A stretch of DNA of 64,000 bases, from NCBI RefSeq assembly GCF_949987535.1, contig NC_080079.1:6514001-6578000 (forward strand), read 5' to 3'. This DNA is from Balaenoptera acutorostrata. Taxonomy: Eukaryota; Chordata; Mammalia; Artiodactyla; Balaenopteridae. The translations under genes and the position numbers were made by a program. The notes beneath the pieces were generated by a model, which worked only from the letters and a program-made list of their open reading frames with translations, did no database searches and had not been told where the DNA came from. Below, in pieces: positions 24,502 to 36,370 of this stretch; position 1 is the first letter of the stretch, and the number at the start of each line of letters is the position of its first letter.

Positions 24502-25616
24502 CTTATCTTTCTGTCCACATCAACTCCCCTCCAGTTAGCTCTTCGCTATCACGGATAGATCATCATGCTTCCACCATCCCACACTTGAACTCTTATTATC
24601 CCTCCCAAACTAACTGTACTTCTCCTCTCCCACATCCATAGTCACAGGCCTTGTTGATTCTCGCTTCTTTCCTACAGGCAGATGACCATGCCCCTTAAGC
24701 ACATGATAAAATCTGCTCTAGTTCACCACTGAAATGCATTGCGGCCTCATTTTCACTTTGGATGGAGAATATTCTCCAAGGTCACTCTCCTCCAACCACC
24801 CCCACCTCCTGCTCTGGCTCTATGTCTTACACCTTTGGCTTCTGTAGTGTCCTCTGACAACTGCCCTCCAAGCATCACTCTTTCTGAAACTGAGGCTCCC
24901 CCCGCTCAGTGCACATACACTCCTCAATCCAAAAGGCTAACAAGTACCCCAATATCACCCTTTACCTCCCCATCTGTCAGGGAAGAAGACCAGACACAGG
25001 TGGTATTTAATCTTGTAATCAAAGAAATAAACTTGTTGACATTCAATTAAGAGCATCCTTAATAGGCATTCATGGCAGAAGAATGGCAAACCTAAGCTAC
25101 CTTTCACCTTTTTCACAATACTGCCTAGTGTACTGTTGCTGTCACAGCCAGCGGTAACTTTCCTAGGGAGTAACTTTGCCTTGGCCAGAGAGCGGCCCCG
25201 GCCAAAAGGAAGCAATGATAAATCCTCCTTGCCCATTCCCGGGGCCAGAGAAAGGCCCTACTTGGATATATGAGGCAGGGTTACCTAAGGATGTCATTCC
25301 CACACCACCTCAAACTTCTGTCATGCTACATAGACGCACACAGCATCTACCACCTGCAAAATTCTTGACTTAAGTGTTTTTAAATTAACTTGAAATTTTA
25401 TGCCATAAGTAAATGAAAAAGCTGGCACCATTTTTTTAAAAATCAACTCCAGAAAGTAGCTATAAAAAATAAATGTAAAATGATCAACATTTTAAAATGT
25501 TAATGCCTAAAGTCACATTATGTACCAGATTTTAGGAACTACTGATTTAATGGAAGCAATTGGCACAAAATTTTTCCCATTGCCTGAAATTCCATCACTA
25601 AAATGTAATTGGTCTT
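24502..25616. other. Unassigned pyrimidine-rich and mixed sequence
   Basis: 24510-25000 is C/T-rich on the plus strand, with a 103-codon frame (24739-25050) that is Pro/Ser/Thr-rich because of the composition. No domain, splice or homology evidence supports a gene. 25100-25370 is more GC-rich (GAGCGGCCCCGGCC at about 25190). 25380-25616 is AT-rich. I find no repeat family. Confidence 0.4.
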
Positions 25617-25629
25617 AAAAGCTTGTTGA

Positions 25630-25944
25630 GGGCTTCCCTGGTGGTGCAGTGATTAAGAATCCGCCTGCCAATGCAGGAGACACGGGTTCGAGCCCTGGTC
25701 CGGGAAGATCCCACATGCCACGGAGCAACTAAGCCCGTGCGCCACAACTACCGAGCCTATGCTCTAGGACCCGAGAGCCACAACTGCTGAAGCCCGTGCT
25801 CCTAGAACCCATGCTCCTCAACAAGAGAAGCCACCGCAATGAGAAGTCCGCGCACTGCGACGAAGAGTAGCCCCTGGCTTGCCGCAACTAGAGAAAGCCT
25901 GCAAGCAACAGTGAAGACCCAACGCAGCCAAAAAAAAAAAAAAA
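25630..25944 (+). mobile_element. CHR-type SINE, long-body subtype
   Basis: Head GGGCTTCCCTGGTGGTGCAG, B-box-like GGTTCGAGCCC, and a longer middle part (CCACAACTGCTGAAGCCCG) absent from the SINEs at 15926, 21759 and 24204. It ends in a simple poly-A rather than AAAT repeats. Perfect 13-bp duplications AAAAGCTTGTTGA lie at 25617-25629 and 25945-25957. Confidence 0.96.
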
Positions 25945-25957
25945 AAAAGCTTGTTGA

Positions 25958-26500
25958 ACCATAACCACAACAGTACAGAATATACGTGGCTTGATGCTGT
26001 TTTACATTAAAGCCAAACAGGCAAAAACTAAACAATGTCTGTTTAGGGATGTATCTGTGTATGGTGAACTATAAAGAAAATCTACGAAATGAAATGCAAA
26101 ATATTTTTCAGTTATAAGAATCATCTTACTACTGAATTATAATTTCTTTACTAAAGTGAGTCTTAACAGTTTAATTCTAAACTTAAATGCAAGCACAATT
26201 TTAACATGTTTTCCTTCTATACCCCCATCGCATTGAAATTAGCAATCTACTTAACTGATTCCTACGTCAGATTGTAAGCACTTGAAGAGCAGAGACTGTT
26301 TTATTATGTTTCTTATTCCCTGAAGAAAATACAAATTAACCAATGAAAGAGCTTAGATATGGACATTTCTATGGTCTCTATCTATATATAGTGCTTGATT
26401 TATAATAAAATGTACACTGAAGAATGGAAAAAAGATGATCATTCTAATAAATAGCACTAAGTCAACAGACAGCCATATTTTTTTTTAAAAAATCTATACC
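25958..26500. other. Unassigned AT-rich sequence
   Basis: No gene or recognisable repeat. Confidence 0.4.
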
Positions 26501-28410
26501 ATACATAAAATTCCATATAGATTATAGATATGTGAAAAGGCTTCTAAAACATAGGATATCAAGACCACCTGTGATTAGACAAAAAATTCTATAAAGAACA
26601 TCAAGAACATTATCCATAAAGGAAAAGATTGATAGATTAAAATTGTTTCTATTCATCAAAAGAAACCATGAAGAGAACAGAAAAGCAAGCCACTAAGTGG
26701 GAGAAAAATATAAGCAGAGTACTTTGTTCTAGAATATATTTAAGAATGCCTACAAATCAATATAATAAAAAAATCAATAATAAAAATGACAAGCAACTCA
26801 ATAGAAAGTTAGGCAAGAGACTCGAGCAGGCTCTTCCCGACAGAGAATATCCGAGTGGCCAATACTAAAACACATGAAACAATGATCGACCTATTTAGAC
26901 ATCAAGGAAAATCAAATTACAAACACAGTGAGACACTACACACCCACCGGAACGAGTAAATCAAAATTTAAAAAATTTTAAAGCTGACACAATAGTAAGT
27001 ATTGGGAAGGACGGGGAAAAATCTGGGACATCATACAGAAGCAGTGGGAGTATAAATTGACAGAACCAGTGTGGAGGATTTTTGGCAGTTATCTCCTAAA
27101 ACTGAGCACACAGATACTCTATAAAACCACCCTCCCACTCTTGCTACATATCCAGCAGAAGTGTACACGTGTGCACAAGATGTGTACAGAAAGGTTCCAG
27201 CAACATTCCTATAATAGACCCAAATGAAAACAACCCAGATGTCCACCACCAGCAGAAGAGATGAAGACCTTGTGGAATATTAGTAAAATGAAACGCGTAC
27301 AACAATGAACATGAACTTACTATTCATGAGCATCACCATGGATGCATCTCACAAGGCCAACACTGAGGAAAAGAAGCCAGACACAAGAAAAGTAAGATTC
27401 TATTTACAAAGTGAAGAATGGACAAAACTAAGCTATGGTGTAGAAAGTCAGGATGGGAGATCTCTTTGGGGAGGAAGTGAGAGTAGCAACTGGAAGGGTG
27501 TCTAAGAGAGGCTTCTGGGGGTGCTGGTAATATTCCAAGTCTTATATGTTAACTATGTAAAAAATCCATCAAGTCATACATGTATAATCTCACCTGTAGG
27601 TTTCTTATACCTGTATGTACTTACCCATAGGTACCTTAAAATTATTTTCTCTAAAAGTTTGAGAATGAAACAAGGACAGTTTACAGTACACAAAAATTTA
27701 GGGAGTTTGCCTTGGGAGACCATTATTAAACAAAACGTTAAAGGGTGTATTTCAGGCAAGAAGAAAGTAATCCCAAGTGGAAGATCTGAGATATAAGAAG
27801 GAATGAACAAAAACAAAAAAATGGTGAAACTGTGGTTAAAACTAAATATTAAATATGTAAAACAATGTAATTTCCCATGAAATATAAAATGAAAAATGGT
27901 AAAATTAAAGTATATCAAAACTTGAATGAATCTCAAGAGAATTAGACTGAATGAAAAAGTCAGTCTCAAAAGATCAGATTATGTATGGTTTCATTCAGGT
28001 AATGTTCTTGAAGTGACAAGATTATAGAGATGAAGGACAGATTAGAGGTTGCCAGGGGTGAGGGGGAGAGAGCAGTGTCTGTGGCTGTAAGAGCAGCACA
28101 AGGGGTCCTTCTGATGGAGTCGTTCCGTGTGTGGACAATTATAGTGTTCATTTATGTGATAAACACACATAGGACTAAATACACACAGATGAGTACATGT
28201 AAAGCTGGTAACATCTGAGTAAGATCAGTAGATTGCATTGACATCAATTTCCTGGTTGTGATATTGTGTTAATATTATAGTTTTGAAAGATGTTAACATT
28301 GGGAGAAACTGAGTGAAACTGAGTGAAAGGTATATGGGATTTCCATTTCTTACAATCGCATGTAACTCTACAATTATCTCAATAAAAAGTTGAAAATAAA
28401 TGTAAATATA
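26500..28410 (+). mobile_element. Old L1 (L1M-type) ORF2 C-terminal half and 3' UTR
   Basis: The frame at 26668-26868 carries decayed ORF2 C-terminal text (an EKQATKWEKN-like stretch). The MRYHLTP-like, WKQP-like and terminal regions follow (about 26890-27320: GGAAAATCAAATTACAAAC, then AACCCAGATGTCCACCACC). The 3' UTR runs to about 28400 and includes GTTGCCAGGGGTGAGGGGGA and CAATTATCTCAATAAAAAGT. Many stops. Confidence 0.75.
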
Positions 28411-28979
28411 ACAGCGTAACTCAAGAGTTACGGCAATTAAAGCATTCTAAAGCTCTCGTATCACCCAGAAGGATAACCAACTTTAGACACTTATAACTTA
28501 CATATACATGTTTAGATTAGTATGATAGCCACTGAAAGAACACAAACAAAAACTCCTAAATAACTAAAGAAAAAATATCACAGTAATCCAACAGAAGGCA
28601 AGAAAATGGGGGTGAGAGAACATAAAAGTAGGACAAATAGAAAGTATAAAATAGGATGATACAAACACACACATACACACACATATACATACATATCAGA
28701 CACTCAACCATAAGTACAGAATCCATATCAGGATACATAATATATGCAAACTGACTAAATGATACAGTTAAAAATTATTAAATTGCTAAATCCAATTCTA
28801 TGCTGTTTACAAAATTATATCTAAAGTATAAAGATACAGATTGGTTGAAAGTAAAAATACATGTAAATATACACATGTAATACATACACAAAGCACAGTT
28901 TATATGAATCATAAGGTTGAGCACATACATAAAAGAAAAACATCGATAAAAGTTCAAATTACAAAGATATATATATTTT

Positions 28980-29098
28980 GGGAATTCCCTGGAGGTCCAG
29001 TGGTTAGGAATCCATGCTTTCACTGCCGAGAGCATGGTTTGATCCCTGGTCGGGGAACTTAAGAGCCCACAAGCTGTGCAGTGTGGGGGAAAAAAAAA
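28980..29098 (+). mobile_element. Short tRNA-derived SINE
   Basis: GGGAATTCCCTGGAGGTCC head, B-box-like GGTTTGATCCCTGG, ending GTGTGGGGG plus poly-A. This is the plus-strand version of the short form at 2829 and 22321. Flanks are AT-rich, so the target-site duplication is unclear. Confidence 0.85.
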
Positions 29099-30997
29099 TT
29101 ATATATGTATGTATATTTAAATCATATGTACCCAAATATAGTCTCAAAAATTAGCAAAACTCGACAGAATATAAAGAGAAAGACAAATATCTCTCAGCAA
29201 ATAGAAAAAATATAAAAATTAAGATGTTGAAGATTTTAACAGATTATGAAAAAAATATACTCAATGGACATATTAGAACACAGGATCTAACAATTCCAGA
29301 AATATACTTCCTTTCAAGTAAATGTGAAACAATTTTCAAAAAATTAACCCTATACTTGTATGGTAAAGCAAATAAATTTCAATGAAGTGGAATAATACAG
29401 ATCACAATCTCTGACAATAACATAATTAAGTTAACATTGGGAAACAAAAGGCTAAACTAGAAAATTCACCTTTTAGAAATTGAGACACACACTTCTAAAT
29501 AACCCATAGATCAAAGATAAAATTATAAGAAAAATTATCATTTATACATTTCAAAAACTATAGGATACAGCTGAATCCATTCTTAAAGGAAAATTTATAA
29601 TCTTAAATATGAGCATTAGAAAAGGAACGTTAAGCAAAAATCTATAAACTAAGCAAAAACCTATAAACTAAGCATTGGTCAACAAATTAGAAATAGAACA
29701 AGATAAACTCAAACAGGGAAGACATAATAGAAGTGAATAAAATACAAACACACAAAACCCCACACATACACCCACACAATAGAATCAACCAAGCTAAAAC
29801 CTGGTTCTTTACAAAGCATAATAAAATTCACAAACCTTTAGCAAGCGTTATTAGGGGAAAAAGCAGTAGAAAAATAAATATACAGCATTAAAAAAGGCTT
29901 GCACTATAGATCTGAAGACTTTGAAAAGATAAGTTGCGATTATGGATAACTTTAAGCCAATAGACTTTAATGTATATATGGAAAACATATCTAGTAAAAA
30001 GCAACATCAAAACTGACTCAAAAATAGGATGAGAAATCTTATCATATTAAATATATTGAATCAGTAGTCAAAAAAATCTTCCTTTAAAGAAATTTCCAGG
30101 CCCAGGTGGCTTCACCAAAATTTCCCACAAAACATACAAGTTTAAATAAAATGTCCAACACAAACTCTTTCAAAGAATAGAAAAACACTCCAATTTGTTT
30201 TATAGGATTAAAATAAAAATAACCTTGATACCAAAACCCAACAAGGCAAGTGCGAGAAAAGATATTTATCGGCTGATATTATTCAATGTGGATCAAAAAA
30301 ATTTTTTAATGTATTGACAATCTGTGGTGCTACCCAAGATGCCGTATGGGTGTTATAGCCTGTCATTCCTGTCATTCTTTTAAACTGATTAAAAGAAAAA
30401 CTCTGGACAAAATATAAACAATGACCTGGGGATTCTGAAAGGTAAATAGCAGGCAGATTGGGAAAAGAAGTCAAAACTTGAAGAATGATTAGTATACCAG
30501 GGTTCAATAGGCTATATTCTGGGTCATAAAGTAAACCCTAACAAAGTTAAAGAATTGAAATCAAATAAAGTATGTCCTCTAATAAGAGAATTAAACTAGA
30601 AATCAGTAAAAACATTTCTGGAACACTACCAAATATGTGGAACTTAAACAGTATACTTTAAATGATCCATGGGTCAAAGAGGAAGTCTCAAGGAAAATTA
30701 GAAAATATTTAACTGAATAAACATCAACTTATCCAAATTTCTCCTTAGAGGGAAATTTATAGCACTAAATTATTACATCGGAAAAGAAAAATATCAGGTC
30801 AATTATCTAAGTATCTACTTTAAGAAAATAGACGAAGAGCAGAATAAATCTAAACCAAGCAGTAGGAAAATTAAACATAAAGAGACTAAATTAATAAAAT
30901 TTAAAAACAGAAAAGTCAATAGAAAAAAAAAAAAATCAATGAAACCCAAAGCTTGTTCTTTGAAGAAAGAAAAAAAAAAAAAAATCAAAAGTTGATA

Positions 30998-31332
30998 GGG
31001 CTTCCCTGGTGGCGCAGTGGTTGGGAATCTGCCTGCTAATGCAGGGGACACGGGTTCGAGCCCTGGTCTGGGAGGATCCCACATGCCGCGGAGCGGCTGG
31101 GCCCGTGAGCCACAGCTGCTGAGCCTGCGCGTCTGGAGCCTGTGCCCCGCATCGGGAGGGGCCGCGATGGTGAAAGGCCCGCGCACCGCGATGAAGAGCG
31201 GTCCCCGCACCGCGATGAAGAGTGGCCCCCACTTGCCGCAACTAGAGAAAGCCCTCGCACGAACCGAAGACCCAGCACAGCCAAAAATAAATAAATAAAT
31301 AAATAAAATAAAAATAAATTTAAAAAAAAAAA
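30998..31332 (+). mobile_element. CHR-type SINE with an internal duplication
   Basis: Complete SINE with head, B-box-like GGTTCGAGCCC, body and AAAT-repeat tail. It is flanked by AAAAGTTGATA at 30987-30997 and 31333-31343. The body has a tandem repeat not seen in the other copies: GCACCGCGATGAAGAG occurs twice at about 31182-31221, with a GCGGTCCCC spacer. It is inserted into old plus-strand L1 sequence that resumes directly after it. Confidence 0.96.
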
Positions 31333-31604
31333 AAAAGTTGATAAACTTCTAGTCAGACTGCAAGAAAAAAAGGGGCAAACACAAATAATCAACACCAGGA
31401 ATGAAAAAGGGAGCATCATTACAGACCCTACAGATATTAGGGAAGTTAATAAGGGATACTAAAATAAAATACATTCTGCTTATACATTCTACAAATTAGA
31501 TAATATAGATCAACTGCTTGAAAGGCAAATTACTGAAGGAAACCACAATGTCACCTCAAAATGTGCCTGACATAAAAATTATTTTTGAGCTGAACGCAAT
31601 TAAA

Positions 31605-31975
31605 CAGCAGCATAGACAGGAAAAGCTCTCTAACCTCCCCCATTTCTGCCTACAGGCAGGATACAAGTTCTTTTACTGGAGAGAGACTTAACAGCCAGAG
31701 ACGGCACCAGAGGAATCTACAGATAAAACTTCCTCCGTCAAGTTTTCCTTTCATGTATTTGCCTTACCATAGTTTGCTGCCCTTGGAAGCTGAAAACTGC
31801 TTTCCTTTCTCCTGTCATTTCTCTACAAAGGTACTGCTCTTTGTTGAAGATGCTATGTAAGCCAGAATTCAAAGCCACCACTTAGAGTTACATTTCATTG
31901 AAGTTTTTTCTGTGTGATGTACACTGTGCAAGTTAATAAACTTTCTTTTGTTAATCTCTCTGTTAAAGAGCCCCA
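31605..31975. mobile_element. LTR-like insertion, probable solo LTR
   Basis: A non-L1 block interrupts old L1 sequence. It has CT-rich text, then CAAGTTAATAAACTTTC near 31930-31946, followed by a short T-rich end CTTTTGTTAATCTCTCTGTTA. An AATAAA close to the 3' side followed by a short tail is typical of an LTR R/U5 region. Exact ends and duplications are not visible, and no retroviral coding sequence is adjacent. Confidence 0.45.
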
Positions 31976-33060
31976 GCTGGAAACTTAAGATGGAACACAT
32001 GAAGTATTGCCTCACCTACACTACTAAACTGAAGAACGGATTGCTTGAATACTCCTGTATCCTTAAAGAAACTGAAATGGTACAGCCACTTCAGAAAACA
32101 ATTTGGCAGTTTCTGATGAAGTCAAGCATATACTGACAATGTGATCCAGTAATCCTACTCCTAGGTACTTACCCAAGTGAAATGGAAACCTATGTTCACA
32201 CAAAACTGGCAACATCATAGAGCGATACACCAAATAGGATAACATGTACTGTATGTAAATTTGAAAACAAAGTTTAAAGATGTCTTTGCAAACTAAAGTG
32301 AACAATATATAAAAAGGATAATGTTTTGTTTATACTAGAATGCTTGATTGATTTTAACATGGAAAAATAATTAAGATAATCAACACATCAGTAGATTAAA
32401 GGAGGAAGAAAATGATCTCAGATGCATAAAAAGTACTTGTTAAAATTCAAAACCCATTCCATGATTTTAAAAAGTACTAAGCAAATTAGGAATAGACGGG
32501 AACTCCCTTATTCTGATAAAGGAGATCAAAATTAACAGATACCATTCTTGATATGAAACACTGAAAGTATTCTCTGAAATTGAAAAGACAAAGATGACCA
32601 CTGTCAGCACCACTGGTCAACATTTTACTGTGGGTCCTAGTCAGTGCAATAAGGAAAATAAAAAGCAAAAGAACTGCCAATGAAGGAAAAAAACCTCATT
32701 TATAGATAATGTGATTAGGTACATCGATAATCTTAAAACTTCTATAGATAAATATAGCAAGTTAGCTAGTCATACAACCAACAATTCAAAATTATATTTC
32801 ATTATATAATTCACAAAAGACCAAAAAAGCAATGAACTTAGTAACAAATCTACAAAACATGTAGACCTTCATAGAGAATGATCAAATGATTTTAGAATGC
32901 AAAAACATAATAAATGGTGCGATAAATTCATGGATTAGAAGATTCGATACTCTAAAGTTCTCGCCAGAATGACCTATCCACTTAATCCCAATGGAAATCC
33001 CTAGCTTCATCAAAATTTCTACTTAAGTGCAAAAGGCCAAGAGTGGCCAAGGTCGAGGGA
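31976..33060 (+). mobile_element. Old L1 ORF2 pieces, plus strand
   Basis: 31980-32240 shows ORF2 C-terminal text (ATGGTACAGCCACTTCAG, GTGATCCAGTAATCCTACTC). 32400-33060 shows RT-region text (CACTGTCAGCACCACTGG, CAAGTTAGCTAGTC). The order is scrambled relative to an intact element, so these are separate or rearranged fragments. Confidence 0.65.
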
Positions 33061-35095
33061 GAGGAAGCAGGGTGTAGACACAAATGTTTTCATATTAATG
33101 AATGAAATAATCAGATGGTCAGCAAAGTCAGTATGTGACACCACAAAAGAACAATAGGAGGCATTTATAACTATTTCAAGTTTGTTCTATAAATGGATAT
33201 AAACCCATATTAAGCCTCTTTTTAAAAAAAGAAACCCTAGCCAAAAAGCCTCACCTAATATCATGAAGTATTGGCCTACTGATGGATCTGAGTTCTGGCC
33301 ACCAAGCTGCAAAACCATTGCTGTAAATTCCGTGCCCCGCTGGCCTATCGGTTTCCCAGTGCTTGTTCTGGGCCGACAGCACCCACAGTGGCTGAGCCCA
33401 AACTCTGACACATTCTCTACTTAGGATCACCGTTTTAACCACGTTTGGCAGCCCTTCCCATGAATCACACAGAGACATAGCCACGTTTACATGGCCTTCT
33501 GCCGAAAAACGATCATTCCAGAGGGTTTGCACTTATTACTAGGACTACTCCAAGAGACAGAAAATTCTCTTTTTATTAGAAGCTTTAAGAAAAACATTTT
33601 CACTGAAAGAGAAAAACTACCCTAAATTTCCTACTTAAGAAATCTAGTGAATTCTGATGAGCAGTATCAATTCATTTGGACACCTTAAGAAGATGGCTGT
33701 AAGGAAACACTTAGTCCAATGTCATATCTCAAACTGAGCTAAAGGTACCATCACAGTTCTGAAAGACTCAAACCAGAGATTGCAAGGTTTGGTCCCTATC
33801 TTAAATCCAGGAAAATAAAAAGCAAAATGTATAGGCCAAATGATGGCCGATTTCTTCTGCATTCTATATCATGTTTCTTCGATGTACTATGAAATTCCAT
33901 TTTATGTTTGACAATGCTCTTCAGCAATGAGAAAAACAAATGAAGCTGAAAATAATAAAATGTTTAAAAGCCCAGGCACAGACGGCATAAGAGGCAGTAG
34001 ATATCTCCTAAGTCCATATTCTTCCCCTGTATTATTTGACATGGTCTCAGTGTCATCTGAACTGAAAGGAAATAATACTGATTGTAGCAATAGCAAGATC
34101 TATATTCTTCTTGTGAAAAGTCACAGTACTTAAAAAAAGAACTCCAGAAGCAGTATAGGCAGGAACAAATAAGTCATATACTCACTGGGTAGTGAAGTAC
34201 GGAATCAAGAATAAGCAGCCCCAAAAGAATTCATACAATTATGAAAGTAAAACCATAACAGCTTTGTGGTTGGTTAAAAAGTCAGGTCAGAAAGAAGAAA
34301 CCAGAAAATAATCAAATTCAGTGGAAAAACTCACTAGAAGGTTTATGGCCAACCTCAGAGCATTTCATCACACACGCAGGGTAAGGAGTCTACAGCAGCT
34401 GTGGGCAGATGATGGACCCAGGGTCACAGAAGGAGGAAGGAAGGCACTAAAGGGCCCAGCAGAATCCCAGCCAGAAAAACAGAACCTCCACCAGTTAAGG
34501 TCAGCGAGGGTCAGCTGGGTTTGCACACCTTTGACCCAGTTCATGTCCCTCGTATCCCACAGAGAACTGACCTTTCTAAATATCATGGTTCACAAGTCCC
34601 ACAGTGGAGTAGCTGCAGCCACCGTTAGCTTGAGGGGCTGGCTCGTCTTAACTGCTTCATGTGAATCGAAAGCTAAGGCATGATTCCTTCCCTCATTCCT
34701 CAAGGTCTCCCAGGCCAGGCACAGGAGAATCAAAGGAGTATTCTTACCTCCAGTGTTTTGCAGAGTTTGTTTATATTTGACATTAAACAATTCCCTATGT
34801 CCATGATATAAGTTAGCTCCTTACTCAACATTCCATGACAAACAGTAGCTAACTCCTAGCTCTCTTCAGTGAACTAGGATTTAAATTTATGCAATTCTCA
34901 TGACTTCCTCTTTCATCTCAAAGACTTGAAAATTCCTTCCTTTTCCTATTGATTTACTTTTCAATGATATGTAGACTTAAACCGGTCCCAGCCATCTTTA
35001 GCTGGTCTCTATTCAAACAATATACTTTTGTTTCTTTATTGTTACATTTTCAATTCTATTAGTTATTTTTGGGATTATCCACTGAAATTTCTCCA
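33061..35095. other. Unassigned sequence with a few open frames
   Basis: This is the longest stretch without an assignable repeat before the array. Minus-strand frames at 33187-33411 and 33251-33532 overlap each other in different phases, and a plus-strand 120-codon frame lies at 34321-34683. None shows a domain, signal peptide or splice pattern that I can defend. Could be old decayed repeats or unique noncoding DNA. Confidence 0.4.
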
Positions 35096-35099
35096 GCTA

Positions 35100-35325
35100 T
35101 CTGGAGATGAGTGTGGTAGGGTAGAAAAAGTATGTGATTTAACATTACCAAGGCCTAAGTCACACCAGTTATGAGACCCTGGATATATAACTAGTCTCTG
35201 AGGATCATTTCCCTCATCTGTGAACTGGGAATGATATTTACTATGCAAGGCAGTTTTTAGAATCAGTGGAAATGTATACGAAGCACGTAGCATTTACTTG
35301 GTGTTTAAATGGCAGATATTTAAGG
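35100..35325 (+). mobile_element. MIR-like ancient SINE
   Basis: CCCTCATCTGTGAACTGGGAATGATA followed by a GCACGTAGCATTTACTTGGTG stretch follows the MIR core and 3' pattern, preceded by degenerate TTATGAGACCCTGG-type text. Confidence 0.6.
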
Positions 35326-35585
35326 ATCTTTTTATATTCTGGTAAAAAGCACATATGACAATGTTTACCATTTAAACCATTTTTATGTGGACAATTTAGT
35401 AGCACTAAGGACATTCACACTGTGGTACAACCATCAGCACCGCCCATCTCCAGAACTTGGTATCATCTTAAACTGAAACCCTGTGCCCATCCATTAACTT
35501 CCCCATTACGCCTGCCGTAGCTTCTGGCAACCGCTGCTCTGCCTTGTGTCTATGAATTTAACTACTCCAGGTAAGAGGCGTGGAA

Positions 35586-35963
35586 ATAACTTTCTAGGCC
35601 CAAAATGGAGCCATTCCTGCCAGGGTTCCAGGTGAGCGAAAAGAACTTTCGTGTTCCTGTAAATGTTCCACTTGACCAGAAACATAGTGTATCCAGCTAG
35701 CCGATCCAGCTCTGGGCTCTATAACTGATTTCTTCATTGCCTGGTATTTCTAAATAAGGTCAGATATGCACCCCCAGCCAACCATGCCCTGTCTCCACGT
35801 TACTGCTTCCAACTCCGTAAAACTTGCTCTTGCCCGACATCCCTGGGGAAGAGTGCTCCACTGCTTGGGAGGCGCTGAACCCCCAAATCCATGGATTCTT
35901 TTCTCTTTGAATAAAGGACATCAGACTGATTACTAAGCTGTTTTATTTTTGTCATTTGACCGT
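35586..35963 (+). mobile_element. LTR-like insertion (probable solo ERV LTR)
   Basis: A block of about 380 bp interrupts the reverse L1. It contains GATTCTTTTCTCTTTGAATAAAGG, a polyadenylation signal about 60 bp from its right end, a typical LTR R/U5 layout. GTGGAA occurs on both sides (35580-35585 and 35964-35969), compatible with a short target-site duplication. Standard TG/CA ends are not clearly visible, so the family is unassigned. No retroviral gene is adjacent. Confidence 0.5.
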
Positions 35964-36039
35964 GGAATCCTACAGTATGTGTCCTTTTGGGACTGGCTTA
36001 TCCACTTGGCATAATGCTGTCAAGCTGTAGTGTGTGTCT

Positions 36040-36232
36040 GCATAAACAACAAGGTCCTACTGCAGAGCACAGGGAACTGTATTCAGTATCCTGGGATGAA
36101 CCATAACACAAAAGAATATGAAAAAGAATGTATGTATATGTATAACTGAATCACTTTGCTGTACAGCAGAAATTAACACAACGTTGTAGATCAACTATAC
36201 TTCAATAAATTTTTTTTAAAAAATACAAAAAG
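36040..36232 (+). mobile_element. 5'-truncated young L1 3' end holding the left array breakpoint
   Basis: TGCATAAACAACAAGGTCCT to CTTCAATAAATTTTTTTT is a cetartiodactyl L1 3' UTR in plus orientation. It is inserted in the older reverse L1, with a decayed duplication GTAGTGTGTGTC (ends about 36039) and GTAGCATGTGTC (from about 36233). The tandem unit starts inside it at 36070; the 30 bp before that occur only once in the window. Confidence 0.85.
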
Positions 36233-36370
36233 TGGTAGCATGTGTCAGAATTCCCTGCCTTTTAAAGGCTGAATAGTATTTTATCTGCTCATCTGTCATT
36301 GGACACTTGGGTTGCTTCCATCTTTTAGCTGTTATAAATGATGCAAATGGCAAGTGTTTTAACTAGATTT

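Larger units (their letters stand above)
28430..31600 (+). mobile_element. Old L1 ORF2 endonuclease-to-RT fragments, plus strand, with two SINEs inside
   Basis: Ordered, highly decayed ORF2 text: ACAGATTGGTTGAAAGTAAA (about 28836), AACCTGGTTCTTTACAAAG (about 29800), and CTTCCTTTAAAGAAATTTCCAGG (about 30080). A second overlapping copy of the same region covers 30500-31500 (CTTGTTCTTTGAAGAAAG at about 30950, then CACCAGGAATGAAAAAGGG at about 31393). At least two old L1s or a duplication are therefore involved. SINEs are inserted at 28980 and 30998. A CA-rich simple repeat lies at 28664-28698. Confidence 0.7.
35330..36370 (-). mobile_element. Old L1 3' end, minus strand, split by two younger insertions
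   Basis: Three collinear pieces of one reverse L1 can be aligned by eye: about 35330-35579 (CCATCTCCAGAACTTGG, GCTTCTGGCAACCGCTG), 35964-36039 (GTGGAATCCTACAGTATGTG) and 36233-36370 (GTAGCATGTGTCAGAATTCC, GGACACTTGGGTTGCTTCCA). The gaps hold an LTR-like insertion and a young L1 3' end. The right boundary of the third piece reaches into the tandem unit, which shows that copy A sits at its original locus. Confidence 0.75.

Noticed and set aside
33187..33532. Two overlapping minus-strand frames (74 and 93 codons) as an exon
   Set aside because: They are in different phases, with no clear splice sites, domain or neighbour exon. A decayed pseudogene is possible but unsupported.
34321..34683. 120-codon plus-strand frame as a gene
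   Set aside because: No domain, a competing antisense frame (34368-34586) and no promoter or splice context.
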